Origin: Methylocaldum szegediense
GTDB taxonomy: Bacteria > Pseudomonadota > Gammaproteobacteria > Methylococcales > Methylococcaceae
Direction: 5' to 3'
Length of the DNA: 64,000 bases
NCBI RefSeq assembly: GCF_949769195.1
Contig: NZ_OX458333.1
Span: forward strand, 868,001-932,000
Shown: positions 17,349 to 27,686 of the stretch, one piece after another
Layout: each line of letters starts with the position of its first letter
How positions within the stretch are numbered: the stretch's first letter is position 1
Translations under genes and position numbers: made by a program
Notes under the pieces: generated by a model
The model's database searches: none
Told to the model about the DNA's origin: nothing
What the model saw: only the letters and a program-made list of their open reading frames with translations

Positions 17349-17939
17349 TTAGGCTTTATGCTGCGCTTCTATTTCCGCCATGCGGTGTTTGCGGGCTACC
17401 CGATCGAGAATCCCGTTGATGTATTTATGGCTTTCCGCAGCTCCGAAATGCTTGGCGAGATCGATGCCTTCGTTCAGCACCACCCGATACGGTATTTCCA
17501 GGCGGTACAGGAGTTCGTACACGCTGATTCTTAGAATGGCCCGCTCCACCGGATCGATTTCGGCCACCGGGCGATCGGCGAATTCGCTTACTGCAGCATC
17601 GATCGCGTGTAGGTGTTGGGGTACCCCGTGCAGCAGTTCCTTGAAATGCCGGGCGTTGATGTCGGGCGCGCAGCACTGCTCGATGAGGTTGTCGAGCGTC
17701 TGGGGTTGTTCCTCTTCCGTTTCTCGCTGGCGGCAGTATTTCTCGAGCGATTCTTCGAGAAGACTCTGTTCTTGATCGGTCAGCGTGTATCCGCTCTTGT
17801 ATCGTCTGAGCAGGATTTTGGCCTCCTTCAATTCGGTGAGAAACTGGGCCTCGATTGACGAGAGATCGGCATCGCTCAACTGCCATTGATAAATGGCCTG
17901 TACCGCACAGCGCCTCGCCAGCGTTTTCGCATTGCTCAT
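17349..17939 (-). CDS. nusB: Transcription antitermination factor NusB
   Basis: 196 residues. NusB with NusE binds boxA of rRNA leaders and supports processive transcription. The start [15 protein letters not shown] and the C-terminal [15 protein letters not shown] ... [17 protein letters not shown] are canonical. It is longer than the usual about 140 residues: an extra charged stretch (about residues 45-100, with [16 protein letters not shown]) sits in the middle. The start at 17939 overlaps the ribH stop by ATGA. Confidence 0.94.
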   Translation of the reverse strand: MSNAKTLARRCAVQAIYQWQLSDADLSSIEAQFLTELKEAKILLRRYKSGYTLTDQEQSLLEESLEKYCRQRETEEEQPQTLDNLIEQCCAPDINARHFKELLHGVPQHLHAIDAAVSEFADRPVAEIDPVERAILRISVYELLYRLEIPYRVVLNEGIDLAKHFGAAESHKYINGILDRVARKHRMAEIEAQHKA

Positions 17940-18415
17940 GCCAGGGCCATCTGGTTCAACAAATTGACCATCTCTATCGCAGACAAGGCCGCTTCGGCGC
18001 CTTTGTTGCCGGCCTTGGTTCCGGCCCGCTCGATCGCCTGTTCTATGGTGTCCACTGTAAGCACCCCGAAGGCGATCGGGATCTCGTGTTTGAGCGAGAT
18101 GCTGCTGATACCTTTGACGCATTCGCCGGCAACATAATCGAAATGCGGCGTGGCTCCGCGAATGACCGCGCCAACGGCCACGATGGCGTCGTAGCGTTTC
18201 GATGCCGCTGCTTTCTGCACTGCCAGCGGCAGCTCATAAGCCCCCGGTGTTTTGACCAGATGGATATCTTCCTTCTTAGCCCCGTGCCGCAACAACGCAT
18301 CTAAGGCGCCAGCCACCAAATGGTCGACGATGAAGCCATTGAAACGGGACGCCACGATGCAGAAACGGGCGCCTTGGACCATAAGCTGGCCTTCATAAGT
18401 CTTGATATCGGACAT
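17936..18415 (-). CDS. ribH: 6,7-dimethyl-8-ribityllumazine synthase
   Basis: 159 residues. Condenses the pyrimidinedione intermediate with 3,4-dihydroxybutanone 4-phosphate, the penultimate step to riboflavin. Motifs [30 protein letters not shown] and the catalytic-His region [12 protein letters not shown] are intact. It lies 12 bases after ribBA and overlaps nusB. Confidence 0.96.
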   Translation of the reverse strand: MSDIKTYEGQLMVQGARFCIVASRFNGFIVDHLVAGALDALLRHGAKKEDIHLVKTPGAYELPLAVQKAAASKRYDAIVAVGAVIRGATPHFDYVAGECVKGISSISLKHEIPIAFGVLTVDTIEQAIERAGTKAGNKGAEAALSAIEMVNLLNQMALA

Positions 18416-18427
18416 CGTTGTTCTCTC

Positions 18428-19537
18428 TTAGTCTTGGGAAACGTATTCGACGACTTCGAGGCCGTAGCCGGACAGCCCCAGGTATTTTTTCGGCGCACCT
18501 AGTACACGGAGTTTGCGCACACCCAGGTCGGCCAGAATCTGGGCACCCGTTCCGGTTGTGCGCCAATCGTCGGTCTTCGTCATGTCGACAGCCATTTCGA
18601 TGCCGTTATCTTCCATTTGATACTGGTGTATGCGCTCGACCAGGAATTTATCGTCCTCCTCCTTGCGGATGACGACCAGAACGCCGCGTCCTTCATCGGC
18701 GATATACTTCATGGCGGTACGCAGAGGCAGCCCAACATCCCTCCGTCGGGCACCGAAGAGATCATTCAAAAGGTTGCGTCCGTGCACGCGCACCAGCACG
18801 GGCTCGTCGCCGGCGACTTTTCCCATGGTGAGGGCGAGATGCAGGCGTTTATCGACTTGGTCCTGGTAGGCGTGCAAGCGGAATTGGCCGAATTCGGTCG
18901 GAAAATCGCACGAACAGATCCGCTCCACTGTTTTTTCGTTTTGGATGCGGTAGTGAATCAGATCGGCGATCGTGCCGATCTTGAGGCCGTGTTCTTTCGC
19001 GAATTTCTCCAAGTCGCGGCCGCGCGCCATGGATCCGTCCTCGTTGAGGATCTCCACGATAACGGCGGCGGGTTCGAGCCCAGCCAAGCGGGCGAAATCA
19101 CAGCCGGCCTCGGTGTGCCCCGCTCGGTTGAGCACCCCTCCCGGCTGCGCCATCAACGGAAAAACATGGCCTGGCTGGACCAGGTCTTCGGGTTTGGCGT
19201 CCGGTGCCACGGCGCAGAGAATGGTGCGGGCGCGGTCCGCGGCGGAAATGCCGGTGGTGATGCCGGTCGCGGCATCTATGGAGACGGTGAAATTGGTGGA
19301 GTGCGGCGTTTTGTTCTCGTTCACCATCAAGGGCAAGTGCAGTTGTTGGCAGCGCTCGCGGGTGAGCGTCAGACAGATCAATCCGCGACCGTAGCGCGCC
19401 ATGAAGTTGATGTCTTCCGGGCGGGTATGGACGGCTGCCATGACGAGATCGCCTTCGTTCTCGCGATCCTCATCGTCCATGATGACCACCATTTTTCCGA
19501 GGCGGATATCTTCAATGATTTCTTCGATGCTGTTCAT
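18428..19537 (-). CDS. ribBA: DHBP synthase with degenerate GTP cyclohydrolase II domain (RibBX-type)
   Basis: 369 residues. The N-terminal half is a complete 3,4-dihydroxy-2-butanone-4-phosphate synthase ([24 protein letters not shown]). The C-terminal half has the GTP cyclohydrolase II fold but lacks the three zinc cysteines: where they belong it reads [20 protein letters not shown]. By analogy to RibBX proteins it probably has only synthase activity, so a separate ribA would be needed elsewhere. It is 3 bases before ribE in the minus-strand operon order. Confidence 0.93.
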   Translation of the reverse strand: MNSIEEIIEDIRLGKMVVIMDDEDRENEGDLVMAAVHTRPEDINFMARYGRGLICLTLTRERCQQLHLPLMVNENKTPHSTNFTVSIDAATGITTGISAADRARTILCAVAPDAKPEDLVQPGHVFPLMAQPGGVLNRAGHTEAGCDFARLAGLEPAAVIVEILNEDGSMARGRDLEKFAKEHGLKIGTIADLIHYRIQNEKTVERICSCDFPTEFGQFRLHAYQDQVDKRLHLALTMGKVAGDEPVLVRVHGRNLLNDLFGARRRDVGLPLRTAMKYIADEGRGVLVVIRKEEDDKFLVERIHQYQMEDNGIEMAVDMTKTDDWRTTGTGAQILADLGVRKLRVLGAPKKYLGLSGYGLEVVEYVSQD

Positions 19538-19539
19538 AG

Positions 19540-20196
19540 TCAGGTGATAAAACCGGTGTTTCTGAGGAGTTCTTCGGTGATGACCGGGCCGCTTTCGGCG
19601 GCGCGATCGCCGAGCAGGAGCCTCTCCAGATAACGGGCGATGATATCGACTTCCAGGTTGACCCGCCGTCCCGTGACCGTTTCACCCAGAGTGGTTTCGG
19701 CCAAAGTGTGCGGTACGATATTGACGCCGAATCGATTGCCATTCACCTCGTTGACCGTCAAGCTGATCCCGTCGACGCAGACCGAACCTTTTTCGGCAAT
19801 ATACTTGGCTAAGTCGGACGGGGTTTCGATCATGAACCGAACCGATCGAGCGTCGCTGTGCTTGTCGACCACTGTGCCGATACCATCGACATGACCGCTG
19901 ACGAGATGACCGCCGAGCCGAGTGGTCGGCAGTAGAGCGAGCTCCAGATTCACATGGGTTCCGACCTTGGCTTCGCCGAGCGTGGTCCGTGAAAGGGTTT
20001 CGCGCGAGACGTCGGCAGCAAAAAGCCGATCCCCGAGTTCGACGACCGTCAGGCATACACCGCTGACAGCAATGCTATCGCCGAGTTTCACGTCCTCGAA
20101 GGGTAGTTTACCGGTGGCGACCGTTAAGCGGCAGTCGCCGCCTCTGGGCTCGATGCGGGTAATAGTTCCGATCGCTTGGATAATGCCGGTGAACAT
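19540..20196 (-). CDS. ribE: Riboflavin synthase, alpha subunit
   Basis: 218 residues. Dismutates two 6,7-dimethyl-8-ribityllumazine molecules to riboflavin. Starts with the invariant MFTGII and contains two lumazine-binding barrels (residues about 1-97 and 98-200), the second with [11 protein letters not shown]. Symbol ribE is used for this enzyme; some genomes call it ribC. Confidence 0.95.
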   Translation of the reverse strand: MFTGIIQAIGTITRIEPRGGDCRLTVATGKLPFEDVKLGDSIAVSGVCLTVVELGDRLFAADVSRETLSRTTLGEAKVGTHVNLELALLPTTRLGGHLVSGHVDGIGTVVDKHSDARSVRFMIETPSDLAKYIAEKGSVCVDGISLTVNEVNGNRFGVNIVPHTLAETTLGETVTGRRVNLEVDIIARYLERLLLGDRAAESGPVITEELLRNTGFIT

Positions 20197-20220
20197 AAAG
20201 AGCTCGCGAGTGAGTTAAAT

Positions 20221-21333
20221 TTAATTGCGCAAGGTCAGGCGGAGATCGCTCCCGATCCGACGCACGTCGCCGATGGTCAGTTCGAACCGTTCGGCCATGC
20301 TCGCCACATTGGGCAGCTCGAACAACCCTCGGGCCTGGTTGCCCAAAACCACGGGGGCGAGATAAACGATCCACTCGTCCACAAGCTTTTCCCGAAGCAG
20401 GGCGCCGTTCAGAGTCGGGCCGGCCTCGACCAGAACTTCGTTGAATTCGCGACGTCCAAGCCAATCGACGACCGCCGTCAGGTCCAGGCATCCGTTCGGC
20501 GCCGCGGGCAGGGTTTCGATGTCGAAATGGTCCGACAAAGTCCGAATTTGGTCCTTGTCCGATACGGTCGTCAAGACCACCGTGCGTTTCTGCCCGCCGG
20601 CGAGACGCATGGCGGCAGATATGCGCAGCCGGGAATCGAGAACGATACGCGCTGGCGGCAAAATGTCTCCCGCCGTTTCTGGCAAGCGCACCGTCAATTG
20701 CGGGTCGTCCTGGAGCACAGTGCCGATACCGGTCAGGATAGCGGAACTTCTAGCCCGCAAGCGATGGGCGTCGCGCCGGGCGTCTTCGCTGGTAATCCAT
20801 TTGCTTTCTCCGGAGGAGAGCGCGGTGCGTCCGTCCAAGCTCATGGCCAGCTTGCTGCGGATATAGGGACGACCGGTCTTCATGCGCTTGCAGAACCCGG
20901 GATTCAATGCCGCCGCGGCATTTTCCAAAAGCCCGCAGCCGACCTCCACGCCGGCTTCGCGGAGTCTCGTCAAACCCTCGCCCTCGACCTGCGGATTCGG
21001 ATCTCTCATGGCGGCCACCACGCGGGCGATTCCAGCAGATATTAAGGCCTCGGTACAGGGAGGCGTTTTACCATGATGACAACATGGTTCCAGGCTGACA
21101 TAAGCGGTCGCGCCTCGGGCCAGATCGCCCGCCATGCGTAGGGCTTCGATTTCAGCATGCGGTCCGCCTGCCTGTCGATGCCAGCCTTCGCCGACGATCC
21201 GGCCGTCTTTCACGATCACGCAGCCGACCCGCGGATTGGGATCGGTCGTGTACAAACCCCGCTCGGCCAAATGCAGCGCACGAGACATGAACTCCGCATC
21301 CTCGCGGGAAAATACCTTAGGGGAAAGCTCCAT
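20221..21333 (-). CDS. ribD: Bifunctional riboflavin deaminase/reductase
   Basis: 370 residues. The N-terminal deaminase domain has the zinc site HAEIEAL and EPCCHHGKTPPC; the C-terminal NADPH-dependent reductase begins near RPYIRSKLAMSLDGRTAL and ends with LVEAGPTLNGALL. Together they carry out steps two and three of riboflavin synthesis. It starts 4 bases after nrdR, indicating tight coupling. Confidence 0.95.
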   Translation of the reverse strand: MELSPKVFSREDAEFMSRALHLAERGLYTTDPNPRVGCVIVKDGRIVGEGWHRQAGGPHAEIEALRMAGDLARGATAYVSLEPCCHHGKTPPCTEALISAGIARVVAAMRDPNPQVEGEGLTRLREAGVEVGCGLLENAAAALNPGFCKRMKTGRPYIRSKLAMSLDGRTALSSGESKWITSEDARRDAHRLRARSSAILTGIGTVLQDDPQLTVRLPETAGDILPPARIVLDSRLRISAAMRLAGGQKRTVVLTTVSDKDQIRTLSDHFDIETLPAAPNGCLDLTAVVDWLGRREFNEVLVEAGPTLNGALLREKLVDEWIVYLAPVVLGNQARGLFELPNVASMAERFELTIGDVRRIGSDLRLTLRN

Positions 21334-21337
21334 CGGG

Positions 21338-21847
21338 TCAGGGCTCCGACTCGTCGTCGAACAAGTCCGGCTGATCCCGTTTCTCGTTCGGATGGGGCTG
21401 TCTCTCGAGGCGGTCTATGACCTCGCGAAATTCGTTCACGTCCTGGAAACTTCGGTACACCGAGGCAAACCGCACATAAGCGACATGGTCTAGTTCGCCG
21501 AGTTCCTGCATGACGCTTTCGCCGATGAATCGGGAAGAAACCTCCCGCTCGCCGCGAGCCAGTAATTTTTTCTTAATGCGATTGATTGCCGCTTCAATGC
21601 GGTCGCTACCGACCGGACGCTTTTCAAGCGCGCGTAGAATGCCGGCACGCAGCTTTTCCTCCCGGAACGGCTCCCGGCTGCCATTGGTCTTGATCACCCT
21701 GGGCATGTTGAGTTCTGCCGCCTCATAGGTCGTGAAGCGTTCCTTGCATTCGGTGCATTCACGGCGCCGGCGCACCTGATCGCCCTCTTGGGACAATCGG
21801 GAGTCGATGACTCTAGTATCTTGAGCACCGCAAAACGGACAGCGCAT
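21338..21847 (-). CDS. nrdR: Transcriptional repressor NrdR
   Basis: 169 residues. The N-terminal zinc ribbon ([15 protein letters not shown] ... [12 protein letters not shown]) binds NrdR boxes of ribonucleotide reductase genes; the following ATP-cone domain (residues about 45-140, [19 protein letters not shown]) senses ATP/dATP. The position between glyA and ribD is common in gammaproteobacteria. The extended acidic C-terminus (about 25 residues) is slightly longer than usual. Confidence 0.95.
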   Translation of the reverse strand: MRCPFCGAQDTRVIDSRLSQEGDQVRRRRECTECKERFTTYEAAELNMPRVIKTNGSREPFREEKLRAGILRALEKRPVGSDRIEAAINRIKKKLLARGEREVSSRFIGESVMQELGELDHVAYVRFASVYRSFQDVNEFREVIDRLERQPHPNEKRDQPDLFDDESEP

Positions 21848-21911
21848 TACTGGATGGTCATAGGCGGAACGGCGCGGGTCGAGAACTTCCTCGCGCGTCC
21901 TAAGAAAACGC

Positions 21912-23168
21912 TCAGTGCGCGTAGACGGGATATCTGCGGCAAAGCTGAAGCACGTCCTCTTTCACCCGCTCGATAACCGCCTCGCTCTGCGGCTCGTCGA
22001 GCACGTCACACATCCAGTCGGCCAAGGTTTCACAGTCGAGCTTGGTGAAGCCGCGGGTGGTAACGGCCGGCGTGCCAACGCGAATACCGCTGGTGACGAA
22101 GGGCGACTGCGGGTCGTTCGGAACCGCATTCTTGTTCACGGTGATGTTGGCCCGACCGAGGGTTTCCTCCGCTAACTTGCCGGTAAGGCCCTTCTCGATC
22201 AAATCGACCAGGAACAGGTGGTTGTCGGTGCCGCCTGAAACGATTTTGTAGCCACGATCGATGAAGCGCTGCGCCATCGCGCGCGCGTTTTCGACGACTT
22301 TGGTCTGGTACTGCTTGAACTCGGGTTGAGCGGCTTCTTTCAGGGCAACGGCCTTGGCTGCGATCACATGCATCAGGGGCCCGCCCTGGATGCCGGGGAA
22401 GACCAATGAGTTCAGCTTTTTCTCGATCTCCGGGTTGGTTTTGGCCAGGATCAAGCCGCCACGAGGGCCGCGCAGGGTCTTGTGAGTGGTCGTCGTGGTG
22501 ACGTCGGCGATCTGTACCGGGCTGGGATAGACGCCAGCCGCGACCAGCCCCGCGACATGCGCCATGTCCACGACCAGATAAGCGCCGACCGAATCCGCGA
22601 TATCGCGGAAACGCTGCCACTCGACGATTCTGGAATAGGCCGAGAAACCAGCGACGATCATTTTCGGCCGGTGCTCCTTCGCCAAGGTTTCGACCTGGTC
22701 GTAATCGATATAGCCGGTGGCCGGATCAAGACCGTACTGGACGGCGTTATAAATTTTGCCCGAGAAGTTGACCTTGGCACCATGGGTGAGATGGCCGCCG
22801 TGGGCGAGGCTCATGCCGAGTAAGGTATCGCCCGGTTGGAGCAAGGCCATGTAAACCGCGGCGTTGGCCTGGGAGCCTGAATGTGGCTGAACGTTGGCGA
22901 AATCGGCGCCGAACAGCTTCTTTGCGCGTTCAATGGCCAGGCTTTCGACGACGTCTACGTATTCACAGCCGCCATAGTAGCGCTTGCCGGGATAGCCCTC
23001 GGCGTATTTATTGGTGAGCACGGTACCGTGTGCTTGCAATACGCGGGGACTTGCATAATTTTCGGAAGCGATCAGCTCGATATGGTCTTCTTGTCTTTTT
23101 TCTTCGTTTTGGATCGCAGACCACAGTTCATCGTCGAATCCCGCGATCTCCATACCCTTGCTAAACAT
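21912..23168 (-). CDS. glyA: Serine hydroxymethyltransferase
   Basis: 418 residues. PLP enzyme interconverting serine and glycine with tetrahydrofolate, the main one-carbon source. Motifs [23 protein letters not shown] and the PLP-lysine segment [12 protein letters not shown] are intact. The ATG at 23168 aligns with the usual N-terminus ([16 protein letters not shown]). It is the first gene of the minus-strand glyA-nrdR-rib-nusB-thiL-pgpA run. Confidence 0.97.
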   Translation of the reverse strand: MFSKGMEIAGFDDELWSAIQNEEKRQEDHIELIASENYASPRVLQAHGTVLTNKYAEGYPGKRYYGGCEYVDVVESLAIERAKKLFGADFANVQPHSGSQANAAVYMALLQPGDTLLGMSLAHGGHLTHGAKVNFSGKIYNAVQYGLDPATGYIDYDQVETLAKEHRPKMIVAGFSAYSRIVEWQRFRDIADSVGAYLVVDMAHVAGLVAAGVYPSPVQIADVTTTTTHKTLRGPRGGLILAKTNPEIEKKLNSLVFPGIQGGPLMHVIAAKAVALKEAAQPEFKQYQTKVVENARAMAQRFIDRGYKIVSGGTDNHLFLVDLIEKGLTGKLAEETLGRANITVNKNAVPNDPQSPFVTSGIRVGTPAVTTRGFTKLDCETLADWMCDVLDEPQSEAVIERVKEDVLQLCRRYPVYAH

Positions 23169-23326
23169 AAAACGAACCTACAGGCTGGTTGGTGAATAGC
23201 ATATTGTAACTCAACGGCCACGGCGGCAAACGCGGTTTTGACGCATAAAAATTCGTCGAGCGACGAACTGAAACCATTGTTCCGATCGATGGCAGCTAAA
23301 TGCCGACAGTCGGCCGCAACGGCGCC

Positions 23327-24379
23327 TCAATCCGACAGCCGGAAGGTTTGTTCGGCAAATTTTTCCTTGAGGAATCGTCCGTGTACCAGCAAACCTTGGG
23401 CATCCTTTTCGAACAGACTCTTGGCGAGGTCGTGCAGGGCATGGTCAAGCAGGTTCAGTTGATCATTGAGCGATTCCTCGGCGGTCTTACCGCTGCTCAA
23501 TTTTTGGGATCGCGCCATGCTCGGCGGAAGCTGCAAATATTGGTTGACGGTGTCCGGCAGGTAATCGAATGCGATTTTTCGCACTTCGAAAGGCGTCAGG
23601 TCGAACAGATCATCGGCTCCGCTTTCCGTCCGCTCCATGAGAAAGGCTAGTTTTTCCTCGATTTGTTGCAGCAGACACAAGGTATTTTCACCCGCACGCT
23701 GGCGCAGCGTCTCCCTAAGCGGCGCGAGCCGTTCTTTCCATAACCTGACCTGCGGCGAAATCAGATCGGCGTTCCAAGCAGTTCGGTGTATCTCCTGATC
23801 GAGCAAATCGTTCGCCGCGCGTTGAAGTTGGCCCTTCAACTCGGCGAGTTCAAGTTGGGCACGCTTGAAAGGAGGCAGGTTTTCCGGGCAGGACAGCATG
23901 TGTTTCAAGACGGACGGAAACCGCCGTAAAGCTTGCTCCCGGAGCGAGTCGACCGTCCTCGGAGCGAGAGCGATGTTTTCGAAATGCGGCGCGATGAGTT
24001 TGATGACGTCAAAGGTTTCCTGAATGTCGTCGGCGATCGAGGCGGGCAACCGCCGATGGGCTTTGCGAACCAGTTTCTCGATTCGCTTGAGTTCCCTTGA
24101 CAGACGCCAGGAGACGTCCGGCATCGGTGTCTCGGGTCCGGCGGGCAGGAGAAGCCAGAGCGCCAGATAGATCCACACCGTCAGACTGAACGAAAAGAAC
24201 ACGGACAGGACGAACAGAAAGCGTACCAGCGTAACGTCGACGCCGAAATAATCGGCGATGCCGGCGCAAACGCCGGCTAGCCGGCGCCGTTGCCGGTTAC
24301 GTTGGAGTCTGCGTCTGGCATTCATGATTCGGAGCGGTCGGAACGGATCGGCGGTTTCCGGATAGCCCATAGTCGGCAT
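23327..24379 (-). CDS. PspC-domain membrane protein
   Basis: About 350 residues. An N-terminal PspC domain (RRLAGVCAGIADYFGVDVTL, then two hydrophobic stretches with FLFVLSVFFSFSLTVWIYL) is followed by a long cytoplasmic helical region with Leu/charged heptads (about residues 90-330). PspC proteins monitor envelope stress with PspB/PspA, none of which is seen here. Start is uncertain: ATG 24379 or 24325; neither has a clear ribosome site, and longer options run into the divergent gene. Confidence 0.8.
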   Translation of the reverse strand: MPTMGYPETADPFRPLRIMNARRRLQRNRQRRRLAGVCAGIADYFGVDVTLVRFLFVLSVFFSFSLTVWIYLALWLLLPAGPETPMPDVSWRLSRELKRIEKLVRKAHRRLPASIADDIQETFDVIKLIAPHFENIALAPRTVDSLREQALRRFPSVLKHMLSCPENLPPFKRAQLELAELKGQLQRAANDLLDQEIHRTAWNADLISPQVRLWKERLAPLRETLRQRAGENTLCLLQQIEEKLAFLMERTESGADDLFDLTPFEVRKIAFDYLPDTVNQYLQLPPSMARSQKLSSGKTAEESLNDQLNLLDHALHDLAKSLFEKDAQGLLVHGRFLKEKFAEQTFRLSD

Positions 24380-24565
24380 AACAGTAAATTCTAAACGAGA
24401 AGTCGACACTTCGAGTAAAAACCGGCATGAAAGTTTCGTTTTTCGAAACGCTGCCGGGCGTTGGAGATCGTCCGGAGAACTCGGATATTCCGCACGTCGG
24501 CAAGGTTCGATTCGGGTAAGATAAAGTCTCATGAGCGGGAATGGCGAGGCGCGGAAATCTTGGGG

Positions 24566-25891
24566 ATGAGCGATTTGGAGACGGGACAGAACCCGATCGG
24601 CCTCATGGAATCGATTTCGGAGATCGGGAGTATCGATTGGGAAGCCCTAGTCGACCACCGAACCTGCGTCCAGCAGAATGAGGATCTGGCGAGCGTGCAG
24701 GAAAAGTTTCGTCAGACCAACGTCAGTTTCATGGCCGTGCTTGACCGCCAGCGCGTGGTCGGTCTTTGTGCGCGCCACGAGATCGCCATGCGTCTCGGCT
24801 CGCAGTACGGATTTGCGCTGTTCGGAAGGACCCCGGTCCGCGATCATCTGGTTGCGCAGCCTTTGTCGATCAATGTCAAGCAGGGTTGGTCCGACGTGCT
24901 TCAGCGCGTGTTCTTGCGTACCGGCGAAAGCTTCAATCAGGACGTGCTACTGGTCGATGACCGTTGCGCATTCCTAGGGCTTATTTCGGTACAAACCCTA
25001 GTTCGCCTCCAGACCCGGCTGCTGATGCAGAGCATCGTGGAGTTGGAGCAAAAGCAGGATGAGATTGGCAGGCGCAATCAGCAGTTGACGGAAGATCTGC
25101 GCATGGCTCGCGAAGTGCAATTGGCCATGCTACCGCGGACTCTGCCGACCATCCCTCCCGACGTCGCGCAGGATGCCAGCGCGGTACGCATATTCAGCCA
25201 CTATGCGCCTTTTGGCCTGGTGAGCGGGGATTTTTTCGACGTTTTCCCTATCTCCGATACAGCGATCGCCGTTTTTATCGCCGACGTGATGGGGCACGGC
25301 GTGCAGGCCGCTTTGGTGATGGCTATGATGAGGGCCTTGATTCAGAACCATCGCGAAGAGGCTGCCGATCCGGGAAGATTGCTGACGGCGCTCAACGGTG
25401 ACTTTTGCGACATGTTGAGGGGTAGCAGTCTGTCGACTTTTGCCTCCGCCTTTTCCTTGGTGATCGACGTCGGTGCCGGCGAGTTTCGTTACGCCAATGC
25501 CGGACATCCTTGCCCCATTCATCTGTGCCGGCAAACTGGGCAGGTAATGCACCTGGACTGCGTGCAATCGAGCAACGGCGGCGTCCTTGGCGTCCGCCCC
25601 GGCGTGAACTACCGCACCGGGAGCATCGAACTGAGGGCGCGAGACGCGGTTGTGCTCTTCACCGACGGATTGTTCGAGATCCGCGGACAGGATAGCGAGC
25701 TGCTGGGGCAGGAGCGGCTGCTGGCTCTGGTGGAATCAAACGTGAAACAATCGGGTCAGGCTTTGATCCGGGATTTGATCAACCGCGTTCAGGATTTTTC
25801 GGCGCAAGGTCAGTTCGAGGATGACGTGTGTCTGGTGACGGTGGAAATCGGTGAGATCGCGGCCGGAGAACCCCATCGACCCTCGACGTGA
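24566..25891 (+). CDS. CBS-domain/SpoIIE-type serine phosphatase (RsbU-like)
   Basis: About 441 residues. Residues about 30-160 form a CBS pair (ASVQEKFRQTNVSFMAVLD, VLQRVFLRTGESFNQDVLLV), then a coiled coil (QSIVELEQKQDEIGRRNQQL), then a PPM phosphatase domain with metal-binding SGDFFDVF, ADVMGHGVQAAL, NAGHPCPI and FTDGLFE and the terminal DDVCLV. Such proteins dephosphorylate anti-sigma antagonists in partner-switching systems. The start at 24566 has GGGG upstream. Divergent from the pspC gene; no anti-sigma gene is seen nearby. Confidence 0.88.
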   Translation: MSDLETGQNPIGLMESISEIGSIDWEALVDHRTCVQQNEDLASVQEKFRQTNVSFMAVLDRQRVVGLCARHEIAMRLGSQYGFALFGRTPVRDHLVAQPLSINVKQGWSDVLQRVFLRTGESFNQDVLLVDDRCAFLGLISVQTLVRLQTRLLMQSIVELEQKQDEIGRRNQQLTEDLRMAREVQLAMLPRTLPTIPPDVAQDASAVRIFSHYAPFGLVSGDFFDVFPISDTAIAVFIADVMGHGVQAALVMAMMRALIQNHREEAADPGRLLTALNGDFCDMLRGSSLSTFASAFSLVIDVGAGEFRYANAGHPCPIHLCRQTGQVMHLDCVQSSNGGVLGVRPGVNYRTGSIELRARDAVVLFTDGLFEIRGQDSELLGQERLLALVESNVKQSGQALIRDLINRVQDFSAQGQFEDDVCLVTVEIGEIAAGEPHRPST

Positions 25892-25892
25892 C

Positions 25893-27023
25893 GTGGCGGG
25901 AGCGTGTTTGGAAAGGTTCCTGTGGCTTGGAGTTGGCGTATGGTGCATTGTGTTTATGAACGGCTGTGCTCGTGACTTCGTCTTTCCGACCTTAAACGGA
26001 ATGCCTCCCATCGTCATTGCCCACCGAGGCGCCAGCGGCTATTTGCCCGAACACACGCTGGCTGCCTATGAACGCGCGATCGAACAGGGAGCGGACTTCA
26101 TCGAACCCGATCTCGTGTCCACCAAGGACGGCGTTTTGATCGTGCGCCACGAGCTGAACATCACCGAAACGACGAACGTTTCCGACCACTCGGAGTTTGC
26201 TGCACGGCGGACGACCAAGGTGATTGATGGAACGAGCGTTGAAGGCTGGTTCGCCGACGACTTCACGCTTGCAGAAATCAAAACGCTACGAGCAAGGCAA
26301 CGTCTTCCATTTCGCCCCCAGCAATTCAACGACCTTTTCGAAATCCCAACGTTCGAAGAGGTGATTTCATTGGCAAAACGCGAGAGCGAGCGGCGCGGGC
26401 GCGTCATCGGCATCTATCCGGAGACTAAGCATCCCAGTTATCACAGGTCGGTCGGCCTGCCGCTGGAGGAAAAACTAGTCGAAACGCTGAAGCGGCATGG
26501 ATGGGCCGACAGAACCGCTCCCGTGGTCATTCAGTCCTTCGAGACAGCCAATTTAAGAGCCTTGAGGAAAATGACCGGCGTGCGGCTGGTGCAACTCATC
26601 GACGGAGTCGGTCTCGGGGCGGACGGAAGCCCGCTGCCGGGCCGTCCATACGATTTCGAAGCGGGCGGAGATTCCCGCACTTACGCGGATTTGCTGACCG
26701 AAGACGGCTTGGCCGAGATCAGAACCTATGCGGACGGCATTGGGCCGTGGAAACGCTATCTGGTTGGCGCTATCGCGCGCGCCGGCGCGGATGAGTCGGA
26801 AGCTAAACTTCTCGCCCCAAGCTCTGTGATCCGGGATGCACACAAAGCCGGTCTGTTCGTTCACGCTTGGACTTTCCGCAACGACCCCCAATACTTGGCG
26901 ACTGACTATGGCGGCGATCCGCTGGAAGAATACCGGCAGTTTTACCGCCTTGGCGTCGATGGCGTTTTTTCGGACTTCCCAGATACCGCCATCGCCGCGC
27001 GTGCAGCCGAACGAAACCAATAG
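25893..27023 (+). CDS. glpQ: Glycerophosphodiester phosphodiesterase, lipoprotein
   Basis: About 376 residues. Hydrolyses glycerophosphodiesters to glycerol 3-phosphate and alcohol in the periplasm. GDPD motifs: IAHRGASGYLPEHTLAAYE, EPDLVSTKDGVLIVRHE, then YPETKHPSYH. The N-terminus from GTG 25893 gives a short basic head, a hydrophobic run and FMNGC, a plausible lipobox. An in-frame GTG at 25851 would overlap the phosphatase gene by 41 bases. The symbol follows E. coli GlpQ by domain only. Confidence 0.88.
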   Translation: MAGACLERFLWLGVGVWCIVFMNGCARDFVFPTLNGMPPIVIAHRGASGYLPEHTLAAYERAIEQGADFIEPDLVSTKDGVLIVRHELNITETTNVSDHSEFAARRTTKVIDGTSVEGWFADDFTLAEIKTLRARQRLPFRPQQFNDLFEIPTFEEVISLAKRESERRGRVIGIYPETKHPSYHRSVGLPLEEKLVETLKRHGWADRTAPVVIQSFETANLRALRKMTGVRLVQLIDGVGLGADGSPLPGRPYDFEAGGDSRTYADLLTEDGLAEIRTYADGIGPWKRYLVGAIARAGADESEAKLLAPSSVIRDAHKAGLFVHAWTFRNDPQYLATDYGGDPLEEYRQFYRLGVDGVFSDFPDTAIAARAAERNQ

Positions 27024-27106
27024 GATTGGTATCCAGTCCCGACAGAGCCGTTGGGCAAACAGGTTCGTCGGCAAATGATTGCCGAGCTACGACCGTGCCG
27101 CTGTAG

Positions 27107-27126
27107 GTCGCGAATCCCTTCGCGAC
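27107..27126. repeat. Mini-hairpin with ATCCCT loop
   Basis: GTCGCGA/TCGCGAC perfect 7-bp stem around ATCCCT, 84 bases after the GDPD stop. Same design (variable stem, ATCC loop) as the array at 4894-5184, suggesting a dispersed family. Could also act as a terminator. Confidence 0.55.
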
Positions 27127-27227
27127 ATTACGCCGCTCGGCCAGAGGTTTGCATCTTGATTGCCAAGACGTTATTCACAACGCTTCGAGCGCGACCGCGG
27201 GAAGGCAGTGAATCCGTCGGGTGGTAG

Positions 27228-27470
27228 CTATGTTACGACCGGTTCGATATCGCTCTCGGGCACCCGCAAAATGCCGCCAGAAGGAAATTCTATGAAACAG
27301 TCGCCGCTGTTGAAGCGCGAGTAGCGCTTGATGATGGCGGGTTGGCCTGGCAGATGGGAATCCTTGAAAAAGCGGGGCCTTTTGGGTTTATACAGTACTG
27401 CTGTACCGAGGGGAATTTTGGTGCTTGATTGGGACAATCGTGGATTCATGGTTGTGGAAGATTTATCCAT
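27228..27470 (-). CDS. Hypothetical 80-residue protein
   Basis: From ATG 27470 the product reads MDKSSTTMNPRLSQSSTKIP, then a beta-rich segment (GTAVLYKPKRP, PGQPAIIKRYSRFNSGDCFI EFPSGGILRVPESDIEPV) resembling a small barrel or KOW-like fold. A longer in-frame start at 27581 would add 37 low-complexity residues. No family recognised; the pattern of conserved-looking Gly and hydrophobic positions makes a real gene likely. Confidence 0.5.
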   Translation of the reverse strand: MDKSSTTMNPRLSQSSTKIPLGTAVLYKPKRPRFFKDSHLPGQPAIIKRYSRFNSGDCFIEFPSGGILRVPESDIEPVVT

Positions 27471-27686
27471 TATACGCTCAAACCGCGTCAAAATGTGGAT
27501 AGTGTCGAGCGGAACCGAACTCGATGACGAATCGATGCGATCGATGCCGGAATGCGCAGGGACCGTGACTGAGGAGATCAACCATTCGGCGTGATTAGGC
27601 TATAGAGGGTTTCATTCAATCGTGCTTTGCACGCCGTGTAAGCACGTAAAAATACGTATGAGCCGTTTTCGAACGGGTCCGTCCGG

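Noticed and set aside
18416-18427. FMN riboswitch controlling the rib genes
   Set aside because: Gaps within the operon are too short and no RFN-type conserved sequence was seen upstream of ribD, ribE or ribBA.
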